A stretch of 22,602 nucleotides of DNA. Source: Planctomycetes bacterium UBA7888 (GTDB taxonomy: Bacteria; Planctomycetota; UBA1135). Where the stretch lies: the NCBI GenBank assembly GCA_002500505.1, contig DLRM01000065.1, positions 1 through 22,602 on the forward strand, written 5' to 3'. A program made the translations under genes and the position numbers. Positions 9,017-16,322 of this stretch are shown here, in pieces; within the stretch, counting starts at the first letter, position 1; each line of letters begins with the position of its first letter. Below the pieces are notes generated by a model that made no database searches, was not told the origin of the DNA, and worked only from the letters and a program-made list of their open reading frames with translations.

Positions 9017-11197
9017 TTACAAGCGGTTTTGAAGCAATCCGTAACGGGAATTTTCTTCGGCGTTTCCAATCGCTCGACGCAAAGCTTGTTTCGAGGCAAT
9101 TACGGTCACTAATTTTTTCCCCCGAGTGATTCCTGTGTAGAGCAAATTTCGGCGAAGCATAATCCAGTGAGAGTTTCCTAAGACAACGACCACAGCGAGG
9201 GCCTCGCTTCCTTGAGAGCGGTGGACGGTCACGCACCAAGAGCGAATGAGGTTGGGAAGGTCTTCGACTTCATACTCCAATAACTTTCCCTCCATTTCGA
9301 CTACTACGCCACCGTCCCGCGTGCGAACTACTTTTCCGGTGTCCCCATTGAAAACTTCTCGGTCATAGTCGTTGCGAACAACCATGACCTTGTCGCCAAC
9401 CCGAAGCCCATTGGCGGCAACAGAGTCTTCAGAATCTTGGGAGGGGTTAAGGCGCGCCCCTAACCGTTCATTCAAGGCGTCCACCCCAAGGGGACCTTTG
9501 TACATAGGGGAAAGCACCAAGATGTCTTGTCGCGGGTCAAGGCCATATTTTTCAGGAATCCGTTCGCAAACCACGCGCTCCACCATTGCAGCCGCTTCTT
9601 CAGGGTCTTCTCGGTAAGTTGTGAAGAAGTCTCCCCCAGTGCCCGTCATGGTTTCTGGTGTGTTGCCCTCCAAAATGTCATGGGCGGCAGTTGTGATTCC
9701 CGAGCCAGCCGCTTGACGATGGACAAGCTCCAGGCGTGTGGCAGGTATGGAATCGGAAGCCACCAAGTCTCGGAGAACAGAGCCAGGCCCAACGGAAGGG
9801 AGCTGGTCAGCGTCACCAACCAAAAGAAGTCGGCAGTGGGTGGGGAGGGCACGCGTCAAGGAGTGGGCTAAGTTGACGTCCATCATGGAGACTTCGTCCA
9901 CTACCACGAAGGAAGCTTCAATCGGTTCATCCTCGTCATGACGGAAACCACCCTCATGGGGGTCAAAACCGAGGAGGCGGTGAAGGGTGGAAGCGTCCCG
10001 CCCAGTGGCTTCTTGGAGACGCTTCGCTGCACGTCCTGTTGGGCTTGCCAGGCGAACCTTGGAACACCCAGCGGACTCCAAGATTTCTAAGAGTAGGTGC
10101 AGGGTTGTGGTTTTGCCTGTGCCTGGGCCACCCGTGAGCACAGAGACGGGCTCCTCTAACGCCATTCGCACGGCTCTGAGTTGGCTTTCGTCGGGGGGGA
10201 AGGCCGCCCTTTGAAGGGCGGATTCGATTTGCTGTGGAGTTGCAAGAGGGCCGCGCCCACCACTTCGAATTCGTTGCAGGTTTTCCGCCAAACCGACCTC
10301 GTCTTGCCATAAGCCCGACAAGTACCACCAGGTTCCCGTCCCGGAATCGGGAGGAGGGACTGGGCCTTCTTCCAAAACCAACCGACCCTGAGTTTTCAAT
10401 TCTGCAACCGCCCCGGCAACAGTCTCCGTGGCGAGGCCCAAGTCCTCCAATTGGTTCCAAATAGAATCTTGTGGTAAACAAACATGTCCTTCGCGTGCAG
10501 CTTCTCGAAGAAAATGAAGGATTACTCCTCGTGCTCGTTCCGGACAATCTTTTGGCAAGCCAATTTGTTCGGCCATCTTTTCTGCAGTATGAAACCCAAC
10601 TCGTTCCAGAACTCCGATGAGCCCCCAAGGATCTTTCCTAATCCGCTCCACTGTGCCCGCCGCCCATTGGTCATAAGCCTTCTTGGCTTGGGCTCCACTC
10701 AAACCCAAACCTCTTAACTCCGCAAGAACCCGGTGTTGGTCCCGACCTTCTTGGAAGTTTTCCGCAAGGGCTTCCGCCCGTTTGGGGCCCACTCCTTTTA
10801 CCTTACGAAGTTCTCTGGCTCCTTTTTCGAGAGCATCCAGAGTCTTGTCCCCAAAGTGGGCGACTAGCCGGCGAGCCATTTCAGGGCCGATGCCGAAAAA
10901 GGCACCAGACCCGAGATAACGCTCCAGACCTACTTCCGTGGTCGGAGTGGAGTGTTCCGACCATTCAGCTCGGAATTGTTTTCCAAATCGAGGGTGGTTT
11001 TGCCATTTCCCGTGAAGCCGCAAATGGGCTCCTTCGTGGACGGGTTGAAGATCCCCAGCTGCAGTTAGGAGCCCTTCTTCCGTGGAGAGAGCAATTACGG
11101 CAAATCCGGTGTCTTCTGCAGCAAAAATAATCGCATCCACCAGGCCTTCAAGGGCTTCATGGTTCTTTTTTGGTGCGGAATCAGAGTGAGAAGGCAT
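9017..11197 (-). CDS. recD2: RecD2-type ATP-dependent DNA helicase (SF1B)
   Basis: 5'-3' helicase of the RecD/TraA family, probably in replication-fork or break repair without RecBC. With the ATG at 11197 it has 726 residues, normal for RecD2. An N-terminal OB-like region (about 15-80) is followed by helix-hairpin-helix repeats (GIGPEMARRL, KGVGPKRAEAL, about 102-147) and then the helicase core. Core motifs are Walker A GGPGTGKTT (356-364), Walker B VVVDEVSMMD (431-440), GDADQLPSVGPG (461-472), VHRSQGSE (658-665) and NLLYTGITR (684-692). A GTG at 11236 would add 13 residues; the ATG fits the family N-terminus better, but neither start has a Shine-Dalgarno. No recB or recC lies nearby. It is divergent from rpsU. 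Confidence 0.94.
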   Translation of the reverse strand: MPSHSDSAPKKNHEALEGLVDAIIFAAEDTGFAVIALSTEEGLLTAAGDLQPVHEGAHLRLHGKWQNHPRFGKQFRAEWSEHSTPTTEVGLERYLGSGAFFGIGPEMARRLVAHFGDKTLDALEKGARELRKVKGVGPKRAEALAENFQEGRDQHRVLAELRGLGLSGAQAKKAYDQWAAGTVERIRKDPWGLIGVLERVGFHTAEKMAEQIGLPKDCPERARGVILHFLREAAREGHVCLPQDSIWNQLEDLGLATETVAGAVAELKTQGRLVLEEGPVPPPDSGTGTWWYLSGLWQDEVGLAENLQRIRSGGRGPLATPQQIESALQRAAFPPDESQLRAVRMALEEPVSVLTGGPGTGKTTTLHLLLEILESAGCSKVRLASPTGRAAKRLQEATGRDASTLHRLLGFDPHEGGFRHDEDEPIEASFVVVDEVSMMDVNLAHSLTRALPTHCRLLLVGDADQLPSVGPGSVLRDLVASDSIPATRLELVHRQAAGSGITTAAHDILEGNTPETMTGTGGDFFTTYREDPEEAAAMVERVVCERIPEKYGLDPRQDILVLSPMYKGPLGVDALNERLGARLNPSQDSEDSVAANGLRVGDKVMVVRNDYDREVFNGDTGKVVRTRDGGVVVEMEGKLLEYEVEDLPNLIRSWCVTVHRSQGSEALAVVVVLGNSHWIMLRRNLLYTGITRGKKLVTVIASKQALRRAIGNAEENSRYGLLQNRL

Positions 11198-11310
11198 AGG
11201 GAGGAGGGTGGACGGCTGTCCTGTCGGCGAGTACACTACTCGGCCCTAAAACGGTCCCAGCGCCGAATCTTTGGTCTTGCTGGGCCGACATCCTAAGAAC
11301 CTTCTACAGA

Positions 11311-11517
11311 ATGATTAAGGTCCAAGTCCGTCCGAACGAATCACTTGAAGCTGCCATCCGCCGCTTTAAGCGCCAATGCAACTATTCTGGCATTTTCAAA
11401 ATTGCCAAGGCCAACTCTTTCTACGAGAAGCCAAAGACGACTCGCCGCTTAGCCAAGCTCGAGCGAATCCGCACCATTCGCCGCGCCGAACGGATGCGTC
11501 GCCGCGCCCGTTTCTAA
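11311..11517 (+). CDS. rpsU: 30S ribosomal protein bS21
   Basis: A 68-residue, highly basic small-subunit protein that helps initiation by acting near the anti-Shine-Dalgarno end of 16S rRNA. It is full length, with the typical N-terminus MIKVQVRPNESLEAAIRRFK and an Arg-rich C-terminus ending RRRARF. It stands alone rather than in the rpsU-dnaG-rpoD operon of enterobacteria. No Shine-Dalgarno is present. A weak promoter candidate is TTGGTC, 17 bp, TAAGAA (11271-11299), 11 nt before the ATG. Two stem-loops follow the stop codon. Confidence 0.97.
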   Translation: MIKVQVRPNESLEAAIRRFKRQCNYSGIFKIAKANSFYEKPKTTRRLAKLERIRTIRRAERMRRRARF

Positions 11518-11533
11518 GCTGGTCGCCTCTTGA

Positions 11534-11561
11534 TTCGGAAATGATTTCCTAAATTTCCGAA
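11534..11561 (+). repeat. Perfect inverted repeat downstream of rpsU with an alternative short hairpin
   Basis: TTCGGAAAT (11534-11542) and ATTTCCGAA (11553-11561) can form a 9-bp stem with a 10-nt loop. The same 5' arm can instead pair with an earlier copy of the right arm as GGAAA, TGA, TTTCC (11537-11549), so the two structures exclude each other. It begins 17 bp after the rpsU stop and lies 4 bp before the intrinsic terminator. Confidence 0.5.
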
Positions 11562-11565
11562 ATTA

Positions 11566-11601
11566 GCCTCGGTGCTTTGTGTGCCGAGGCCTTTTCTTTT
11601 T
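11566..11601 (+). terminator. Intrinsic terminator after rpsU
   Basis: GCCTCGG (11566-11572) and CCGAGGC (11584-11590) form a 7-bp GC-rich stem that may extend inward by a TGC/GTG wobble-containing triplet. The tract CTTTTCTTTTT follows directly. The structure ends 2 bp before the ATG of the pseudouridine synthase gene. Confidence 0.8.
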
Positions 11602-11603
11602 CC

Positions 11604-12698
11604 ATGGCAAAACCCCGCCCCCCGAGAAAAAAACGTCGCGGCCAACGTGACCTTTCACTCCCCTTCGTCGAACAAGTTTTTGATGTGGGTGAGCCTGAAC
11701 ATGGGAGCCGTTTAGATTCTTTTTTGGCGACCAGGGTGAGTTGGCGCTCTCGTGAAGGTGTCCGAAAGTTCATAGAGCAAGGTTGGGTGGAAGTCCTTTC
11801 TGGAAAGGATCCACAGAAAGCAGAAATTGGTTCTATTCGTCGAGGGTTGAAATTGAGGATGGGTCAAGAAGTAGTGCTGCGCACACCCGCACCAAAACCT
11901 GATGCAAACATTCCTGCAACCAATCCGGGCGAAGATTTTTTAGAGTGTGTTTTTGAAGATGATTGGCTTGTTGCAGTCAATAAGCCCCCAAACATCAGCG
12001 TGCACCCATCCAAGGGGCACCTTACTGGATCTTTGATTCACTTGGTTCACGAGCGGCACCGCCGCCATTTCCCAAATGCAGAAGAAGTCCCCACTTTGTG
12101 TCACCGCTTGGATCGTGAAACCAGCGGGGTCATGTTGTGTGCAAAAGACCAACTCTCTCGAACGCGGATTGGGCGACAATTCGAGGCTCGAACAGTTCAA
12201 AAAACTTATCTTGCGCTTGTCGTTGGCGAGATTCCAGGAGACAACGGAGTCATGGATCAACCCTTAGGGAAGCTAAACGACAGTGCAGTTAGACTGAAGA
12301 TGGGGGTTCGAATGGATGGTGAAGGCCAAGCCTCCCAAACAGAATGGTCTGTTATTCAACGATACCCTGCCTCGGAAGAGGTCGGACCTCGAACCCTTGT
12401 CGAGCTCCGTCCCAAAACGGGTCGTCAGCACCAGCTTCGTGTTCATTTGGCCGCGATGGGCTATCCCATCGTGGGAGACAAGCTTTACTTGGGCGGTGAT
12501 GATGTTTTTATCCGTCATGTGAGCGAAGAGCTCACTCAAGAGGATTACGCTTTATTAGGCATGGGCCGCCAGGCGCTTCACGCTTGGAAACTTGACGTGG
12601 AGCACCCCATGACAGGGAAGCGTGTTGTTTTTGAAGCGCCCCTTTGGCCCGACATGCTCCATGGCAAGGCCTCCTTCAACGACAAAGAATCAAGCTAG
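11604..12698 (+). CDS. RluA-family 23S rRNA/tRNA pseudouridine synthase
   Basis: Isomerises specific uridines in rRNA or tRNA to pseudouridine. With the ATG at 11604 it has 364 residues: a basic N-terminal tail (KPRPPRKKRRGQR), an S4-like RNA-binding domain (about 35-90) and the RluA catalytic domain (about 110-350). The catalytic Asp170 sits in HRLDRETSG; VNKPPNISVHPS and the RPKTGRQHQLRVHL stretch are also typical. The exact target (RluC, RluD or RluA type) cannot be told. An in-frame TTG at 11577 lies in the loop of the rpsU terminator and is unlikely to be used. The ATG comes right after the terminator T-tract, so the gene needs readthrough or a promoter within that structure. Its last 9 bp overlap the convergent gene. 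Confidence 0.93.
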   Translation: MAKPRPPRKKRRGQRDLSLPFVEQVFDVGEPEHGSRLDSFLATRVSWRSREGVRKFIEQGWVEVLSGKDPQKAEIGSIRRGLKLRMGQEVVLRTPAPKPDANIPATNPGEDFLECVFEDDWLVAVNKPPNISVHPSKGHLTGSLIHLVHERHRRHFPNAEEVPTLCHRLDRETSGVMLCAKDQLSRTRIGRQFEARTVQKTYLALVVGEIPGDNGVMDQPLGKLNDSAVRLKMGVRMDGEGQASQTEWSVIQRYPASEEVGPRTLVELRPKTGRQHQLRVHLAAMGYPIVGDKLYLGGDDVFIRHVSEELTQEDYALLGMGRQALHAWKLDVEHPMTGKRVVFEAPLWPDMLHGKASFNDKESS

Positions 12699-13166
12699 AA
12701 GCTCTAGTGCATTTGAAGCGATAAGAACGCCGCGCTTTTTTCCGCCCACAGGTGCCTGAAGAAGGCCTTCATCAGAACCCGTTCGACTGCGAGCTTCTTC
12801 AAAGTCTAGAAAAGCCGTCACGACCCAACCCTTGAGCTCTTCGGCATAAACCCGAACAAGAGACCAAGCATCAAGGTCCGATTCTGAATCGCCAGCTGTC
12901 TCAAACTCCAGGGCCGTTGCGGGTTGAAATCCATGTTTTCTTAGCTCCACAAGAGCGGATTTGTGACTTGTGTTCGCTGGCCGACACCGCACTGTGACAT
13001 CTCGCACATCAAAATCTTTTGCGGCGTTTCCAAAAGAATGAGTGGCATCCAACCCATATTGCTGAATGGAACCCGCCAAAGAAGTATGGCTGATATTTAG
13101 TAGCACGCCCCTGAGGCGTTGTTCGTCAAGGGGGAGGTCTGTAAGAAGCGTGGCAAGGAGGCGCAC
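12690..13166 (-). CDS. Hypothetical protein, family not recognised
   Basis: The open frame fills the space between the pseudouridine synthase and the alpha/beta hydrolase and is free of stops up to 13325. From the GTG at 13166 it encodes 158 residues, from RLLATLLTDLPLDEQRLRGV to the C-terminus GVLIASNALELLA. It looks like a soluble mixed alpha/beta protein; I see no signal peptide, membrane helix, Cys cluster or known catalytic motif. I chose the GTG at 13166 because TATTGT lies 8 nt upstream, as at other starts in this window, and because it leaves a 23-bp divergent spacer from the hydrolase. Alternatives are TTG at 13178 and GTG at 13199, the latter overlapping the hydrolase start. Amino-acid composition is protein-like and no gene fits the other strand here, but the function is unknown. 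Confidence 0.65.
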   Translation of the reverse strand: MRLLATLLTDLPLDEQRLRGVLLNISHTSLAGSIQQYGLDATHSFGNAAKDFDVRDVTVRCRPANTSHKSALVELRKHGFQPATALEFETAGDSESDLDAWSLVRVYAEELKGWVVTAFLDFEEARSRTGSDEGLLQAPVGGKKRGVLIASNALELLA

Positions 13167-13189
13167 GGTTTCCGACAATAGCGGATGCG
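13167..13189. promoter_or_regulatory. 23-bp divergent spacer with shared -10-like element
   Basis: ACAATA (13175-13180) reads TATTGT on the minus strand, 8 nt before GTG 13166. On the plus strand the overlapping GACAAT/ACAATA lies 9-10 nt before ATG 13190. One AT-rich core may therefore serve both directions. The plus-strand match is weak. Confidence 0.3.
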
Positions 13190-13831
13190 ATGGCTCCACG
13201 CGACCTTGACACTCCTCCGCCCGAGCGGATTTTTTTAGACGGCCCTGCGGGCCGGCTTGCGGCAACCCTGGAAGTCCCACATGGGAATCCAAAGGGAGTA
13301 TTGTTATTACTGCACCCGCACCCACAGCATGGCGGCACCCGGAAAAACAATGTCGTACGGTGGGGGGCCCTTGGAGCCCTCGAAGTCGGTTGGGCGGCTT
13401 TACGTTTAGATTTTCGGGGGGCTGGCGACTCGGAAGGCGAGTACGACAATGGAGTGGGAGAAGTGGAGGATGCAGATTGTGCTTATCGCTGGATATCTGA
13501 GAGGTTCCCGAATGTACCTCGCGCTATTTGGGGCTTTAGTTTTGGTTCAGTTGTGGGATTAGAATTGGCGGACCGTGTCCATGAATCCTGCGAGCACTAC
13601 ATAGCTATTGCATGGCCCACAAATTTCTATTCTTGGCCCTCAATCAAAAACTGGCCACAAAGCATCCATGTGCTTGCTGGGGATCAGGACGAATTTGTGG
13701 ATCTCTCAAAAATGAAACCTATCCAGGAGAATGGCGGAACCCTTGAAATAATCGAAGGCGCAGATCACTTCTTTCGTGGAGACATCGCCAAGGTGCGGGC
13801 CGCAACTGCCCGCCTACTAGGTCGGAAATAA
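13190..13831 (+). CDS. Alpha/beta hydrolase, COG2945-like
   Basis: A 213-residue small alpha/beta hydrolase. The family signature HPHPQHGGT (42-50) follows strand 3 and shapes the oxyanion hole. The catalytic triad appears complete: Ser118 in GFSFGS, Asp167 in GDQDEFVD and His193 in GADHFF. RLDFRGAGDSEG (72-83) is also typical. There is no signal peptide, so it is cytosolic. Substrates of this family (esterase or dienelactone-hydrolase-like) are poorly defined, and nothing nearby reveals one. The ATG has no Shine-Dalgarno. About 246 bp follow before the next gene, with only weak hairpins in them. Confidence 0.88.
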   Translation: MAPRDLDTPPPERIFLDGPAGRLAATLEVPHGNPKGVLLLLHPHPQHGGTRKNNVVRWGALGALEVGWAALRLDFRGAGDSEGEYDNGVGEVEDADCAYRWISERFPNVPRAIWGFSFGSVVGLELADRVHESCEHYIAIAWPTNFYSWPSIKNWPQSIHVLAGDQDEFVDLSKMKPIQENGGTLEIIEGADHFFRGDIAKVRAATARLLGRK

Positions 13832-14065
13832 AATGGCCCGAGAGCGCCAAAATGCCCCCTAGGCCAACCCCCTACTTGTCCACATTCTCCTAGCCGAGCT
13901 GGGTCAGGACCTTCGTCAGGTTTTTGTAGACACTCCCCCTTAATGCAAGCGCCGTGCCAGAGCTCTAAAGTTATTTGCGCGTCTTTTGGCGCTTAATATT
14001 GGAGATACTGTGCGATTCCGCCCATCTTTGGTCATTTTGTTGCAGTCCGGAGTAGAGCACCCGAG

Positions 14066-14077
14066 CATAATAAGGCC
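14066..14077 (+). promoter_or_regulatory. -10-like CATAAT upstream of the thioesterase gene
   Basis: CATAAT (14066-14071) precedes AAGGCC and the ATG at 14078. AAGG could also act as a weak, very close Shine-Dalgarno. A TTGCAG at 14040-14045 is 20 bp upstream, longer than a standard spacer. Confidence 0.35.
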
Positions 14078-14461
14078 ATGAGCGAAACATGCCCCCGAGA
14101 ACCAGCTATTCGGACAATATTGATGCCCAAGGACACCAATGCCTCGGGCACGATTTTTGGTGGTGTTATTTTGTCCCACATTGACCTTGCTGCCGTTATG
14201 GAAGCTCATAAGGTGAATGCTGCGCGGCGTTATGTGACCGTTGCGATGGACAAGGTTGTTTTTTATGAACCCGTTTTTGTGGGCGATCAGGTTTCTTTTT
14301 ACACCGAGCTCGTGAAGATTGGGAATACTTCTGTAACCGCAAAGGTAGAAGTGATGGTGCGCCGACGGTCTGACCCTACTCGTGAAGAAGTCAAAGTAAC
14401 GGAAGCAGAAGTGGTCTACGTTGCAGTTGACGAAAACCGACGCCCAGTTCCCGTTCAGTAA
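14078..14461 (+). CDS. Acyl-CoA thioesterase, hotdog fold (YciA/BACH-like)
   Basis: A 127-residue single hotdog-domain protein that should hydrolyse acyl-CoA to free acid and CoA in the cytoplasm. The signature TNASGTIFGGVILSHIDLAA (20-39) includes Asn21 and Asp36, the residues expected to activate the thioester and water; VTVAMDKVVFYEPVFVGD (54-71) is equally typical. The length matches single-domain YciA-type enzymes, which work as hexamers. Chain-length preference cannot be read from the sequence. Its 3' end overlaps the convergent radical SAM gene by 7 bp. Confidence 0.93.
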   Translation: MSETCPREPAIRTILMPKDTNASGTIFGGVILSHIDLAAVMEAHKVNAARRYVTVAMDKVVFYEPVFVGDQVSFYTELVKIGNTSVTAKVEVMVRRRSDPTREEVKVTEAEVVYVAVDENRRPVPVQ

Positions 14462-15228
14462 ATTTCGACTTCAAATCCGTTCGCAGAAACGCGGTCGGCA
14501 ATCGAGGCTAGCTCCTCAACTGATAAGCGAGTGGCCTCAGCGGCGTCGGCGGGAGGGCGGTCCAAGGAGTAAAGCTCAACTCGAACAATGTGTTCTCGGA
14601 AATGATTTAGGTGTTCAATCCAAAGGGAAACTTCTTGATTGGTCGAGTTGTCCCCATGAGGGGAATGCATGAAAAGGGACTGCACCACAAATCGATTAAT
14701 TTTTTCTAAACCACTTAATAAAGCTTTGAACCGCGAAGCAGGTACGCGGTTCATTGCAGCAAAGCACTCTGCGGTTCCCCACTCCAACTTCATGGCCGGC
14801 TCGTCATAGAACCCATTGATTGCCTCGACAACATCTTGGCGATTCAAGTGCATCGAATTGCAGAGCAAGCCGATAGAAGCACCCGGAAAATGGCGGTCGC
14901 GGCTTGCGCAAAGTGCTCGACTCATTTCCAGGAAATCAGGATGCAAACTTGGCTCACCATTTCCTGCCACTGTAATTCGGTCTGGAAGGTCATTCGCTGC
15001 GGCCAATCGGGAAAATTCTTGCTCAAAGGCGGCCTTCAGCTCATCCAACCCGGGAAGCTCTGCCCGCCCGGCAGCCTCCTGAGCCTTTGTGAAGCCATAC
15101 TGACAATAAAGACAATCCAGAGAGCAAAGCTTTCGGTCCACGGGCAAAGGGTTGACGCCAAGACTCCGGCCGTATCGGCGAGAGTCCACAGGGCCGTAAA
15201 GCCAGCCGTCTTGAAGGGGGATAGGCAT
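14455..15228 (-). CDS. Radical SAM protein (COG0731-like Fe-S oxidoreductase)
   Basis: A 257-residue radical SAM enzyme. The N-terminal signature YGPVDSRRYGRSLGVNPLP is followed by CSLDCLYCQYG, with Cys35, Cys39 and Cys42 as the CxxxCxxC ligands of the [4Fe-4S] cluster. TVAGNGEPSLHPDF is the SAM-binding GNGEP motif. The family resembles wyosine-type (TYW1-related) proteins but lacks a flavodoxin domain, and bacterial members have no settled function. The frame runs open to 15342, but that extension would invade ispG and has no family similarity, so I start at ATG 15228. A TATTCT hexamer lies 9 nt upstream on the minus strand. The gene is divergent from ispG across 23 bp. Confidence 0.9.
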   Translation of the reverse strand: MPIPLQDGWLYGPVDSRRYGRSLGVNPLPVDRKLCSLDCLYCQYGFTKAQEAAGRAELPGLDELKAAFEQEFSRLAAANDLPDRITVAGNGEPSLHPDFLEMSRALCASRDRHFPGASIGLLCNSMHLNRQDVVEAINGFYDEPAMKLEWGTAECFAAMNRVPASRFKALLSGLEKINRFVVQSLFMHSPHGDNSTNQEVSLWIEHLNHFREHIVRVELYSLDRPPADAAEATRLSVEELASIADRVSANGFEVEIY

Positions 15229-15251
15229 CGGTGGAATAGAATACCCGAAGC
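15229..15251. promoter_or_regulatory. 23-bp divergent spacer with overlapping -10-like hexamers
   Basis: On the plus strand TAGAAT (15237-15242) is 9 nt before the ispG ATG. On the minus strand TATTCT (15238-15243) is 9 nt before the radical SAM ATG. The single core TAGAATA thus gives a TAnnnT hexamer in both directions at identical spacing. This would allow two leaderless transcripts from a 23-bp gap. A TTGAAG at 15211-15216 is 20 bp before the plus hexamer, a poor fit for a -35. Confidence 0.5.
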
Positions 15252-16322
15252 ATGGCACGCAGAGCGACACGCACCGTTCGAGTAGGCGACTTGGAAATCG
15301 GTTCTGGACACCCGATTTGGGTTCAGTCCATGACTTCGTCAAGCACGGCCGATATTCCCGCCACCTGTTCTCAAATTGAATCTTTAGTTGAGGCAGGATG
15401 TGAATTAGTCCGGGTTACCGTGGACACAGATTCTGCTGCGGACGCCCTTCCTGAAATTAGGGCGAATTGTCCCGTCCCATTAATCGCAGACATCCACTTC
15501 ACCCACCGCCTAGCCCTCCGGTCGATTGACGCCGGGGTGGACAAAGTTCGCCTAAACCCTGGGAACATCGGTTCCTTAGATAGGGTCCGTGAAGTGGTCC
15601 AAGCCGCAGCCTCCGCTAGGATTGCTCTTCGTATAGGGGTCAACTCTGGTTCAGTTGAAAAAGATCTTCTTGAAAAGCACGGCTACCCATCGGCCGATGC
15701 CATGGTGGAATCGGCTCTTCGGCACTGCGAGACCGTAGAAGAAATGGGTTTTTCAAACTTTGTTGTTTCTTTGAAGTCAACTGATACGAAAACTGTGTTG
15801 GAAGCTAACCGGTTGTTTGCGGCGAAGACAGACATTCCGCTTCACCTTGGAGTAACGGAAGCCGGCCGCCAAGGCTATGGTTCTTTGAAATCTGCAGTCG
15901 GCCTTGGAGCTCTTTTGCTTGATGGAATTGGTGACACCGTTCGGGTGTCACTCACTGGAGAGCCCGCTCAAGAAATCCCAGTTGCCTTTGACATTTTGAA
16001 AGCAACAGGTGCTCGAGTTACCAGTCCCGAACTCATCGCATGTCCGACCTGCGGACGCATTGATATTGACTTGGACGCGCTTTTGAGTGAGCTTGAAGAG
16101 AGGCTGGAGGGCGAGAAGGTGCCCATCAAAATCGCCGTGCTTGGCTGTGTCGTGAATGGACCTGGCGAGGCTCAGGAAGCGGATATTGGAATTGCCGGCG
16201 GCGGCGGGAAGGGCATCCTTTATCGCAATGGCGAACAAGTTCGCGTGGTTCCCGAAGACCAAATGGTGGACGCCCTGTTGGAAGAGATTGCTCTTTTTAA
16301 GGAAAGGCAGCCCCAAGATTAG
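15252..16322 (+). CDS. ispG: 4-hydroxy-3-methylbut-2-enyl diphosphate synthase (IspG/GcpE)
   Basis: Converts MEcPP to HMBPP, the penultimate step of the MEP isoprenoid pathway, with a [4Fe-4S] cluster and flavodoxin or ferredoxin as reductant. At 356 residues it is the short bacterial form without the inserted domain. The TIM-barrel domain starts at VQSMTSS and includes KVRLNPGNIG (98-107). The cluster domain supplies Cys264, Cys267 and Cys299 plus Glu306 (GCVVNGPGEA). No other MEP gene is adjacent. The stop codon TAG overlaps the opposing gene's stop: TTAG at 16319-16322 holds both. Confidence 0.97.
   Translation: MARRATRTVRVGDLEIGSGHPIWVQSMTSSSTADIPATCSQIESLVEAGCELVRVTVDTDSAADALPEIRANCPVPLIADIHFTHRLALRSIDAGVDKVRLNPGNIGSLDRVREVVQAAASARIALRIGVNSGSVEKDLLEKHGYPSADAMVESALRHCETVEEMGFSNFVVSLKSTDTKTVLEANRLFAAKTDIPLHLGVTEAGRQGYGSLKSAVGLGALLLDGIGDTVRVSLTGEPAQEIPVAFDILKATGARVTSPELIACPTCGRIDIDLDALLSELEERLEGEKVPIKIAVLGCVVNGPGEAQEADIGIAGGGGKGILYRNGEQVRVVPEDQMVDALLEEIALFKERQPQD

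Noticed and set aside
11577..11603. TTG start for the pseudouridine synthase
   Set aside because: The codon lies in the loop of the rpsU terminator hairpin and adds residues with no counterpart in the family.
13895..13925. GGTCAGG next to a small hairpin, resembling the core of bacterial SRP RNA (ffs)
   Set aside because: The GGAA tetraloop and the AGCAGCC partner strand of the SRP helix are missing on both strands, and the flanks do not pair over the needed length.
13832..14077. 246-bp gap searched for a small gene or RNA
   Set aside because: Only short hairpins (ACCT-loop-AGGT followed by TTTT near 13914; GCGC pairs near 13977-13992) and a promoter-like hexamer were found, too weak to call an RNA gene or terminator.
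15229..15342. N-terminal extension of the radical SAM frame beyond ATG 15228
   Set aside because: It would overlap the ispG start by about 90 bp and shows no family similarity; the conserved N-terminus begins at ATG 15228.
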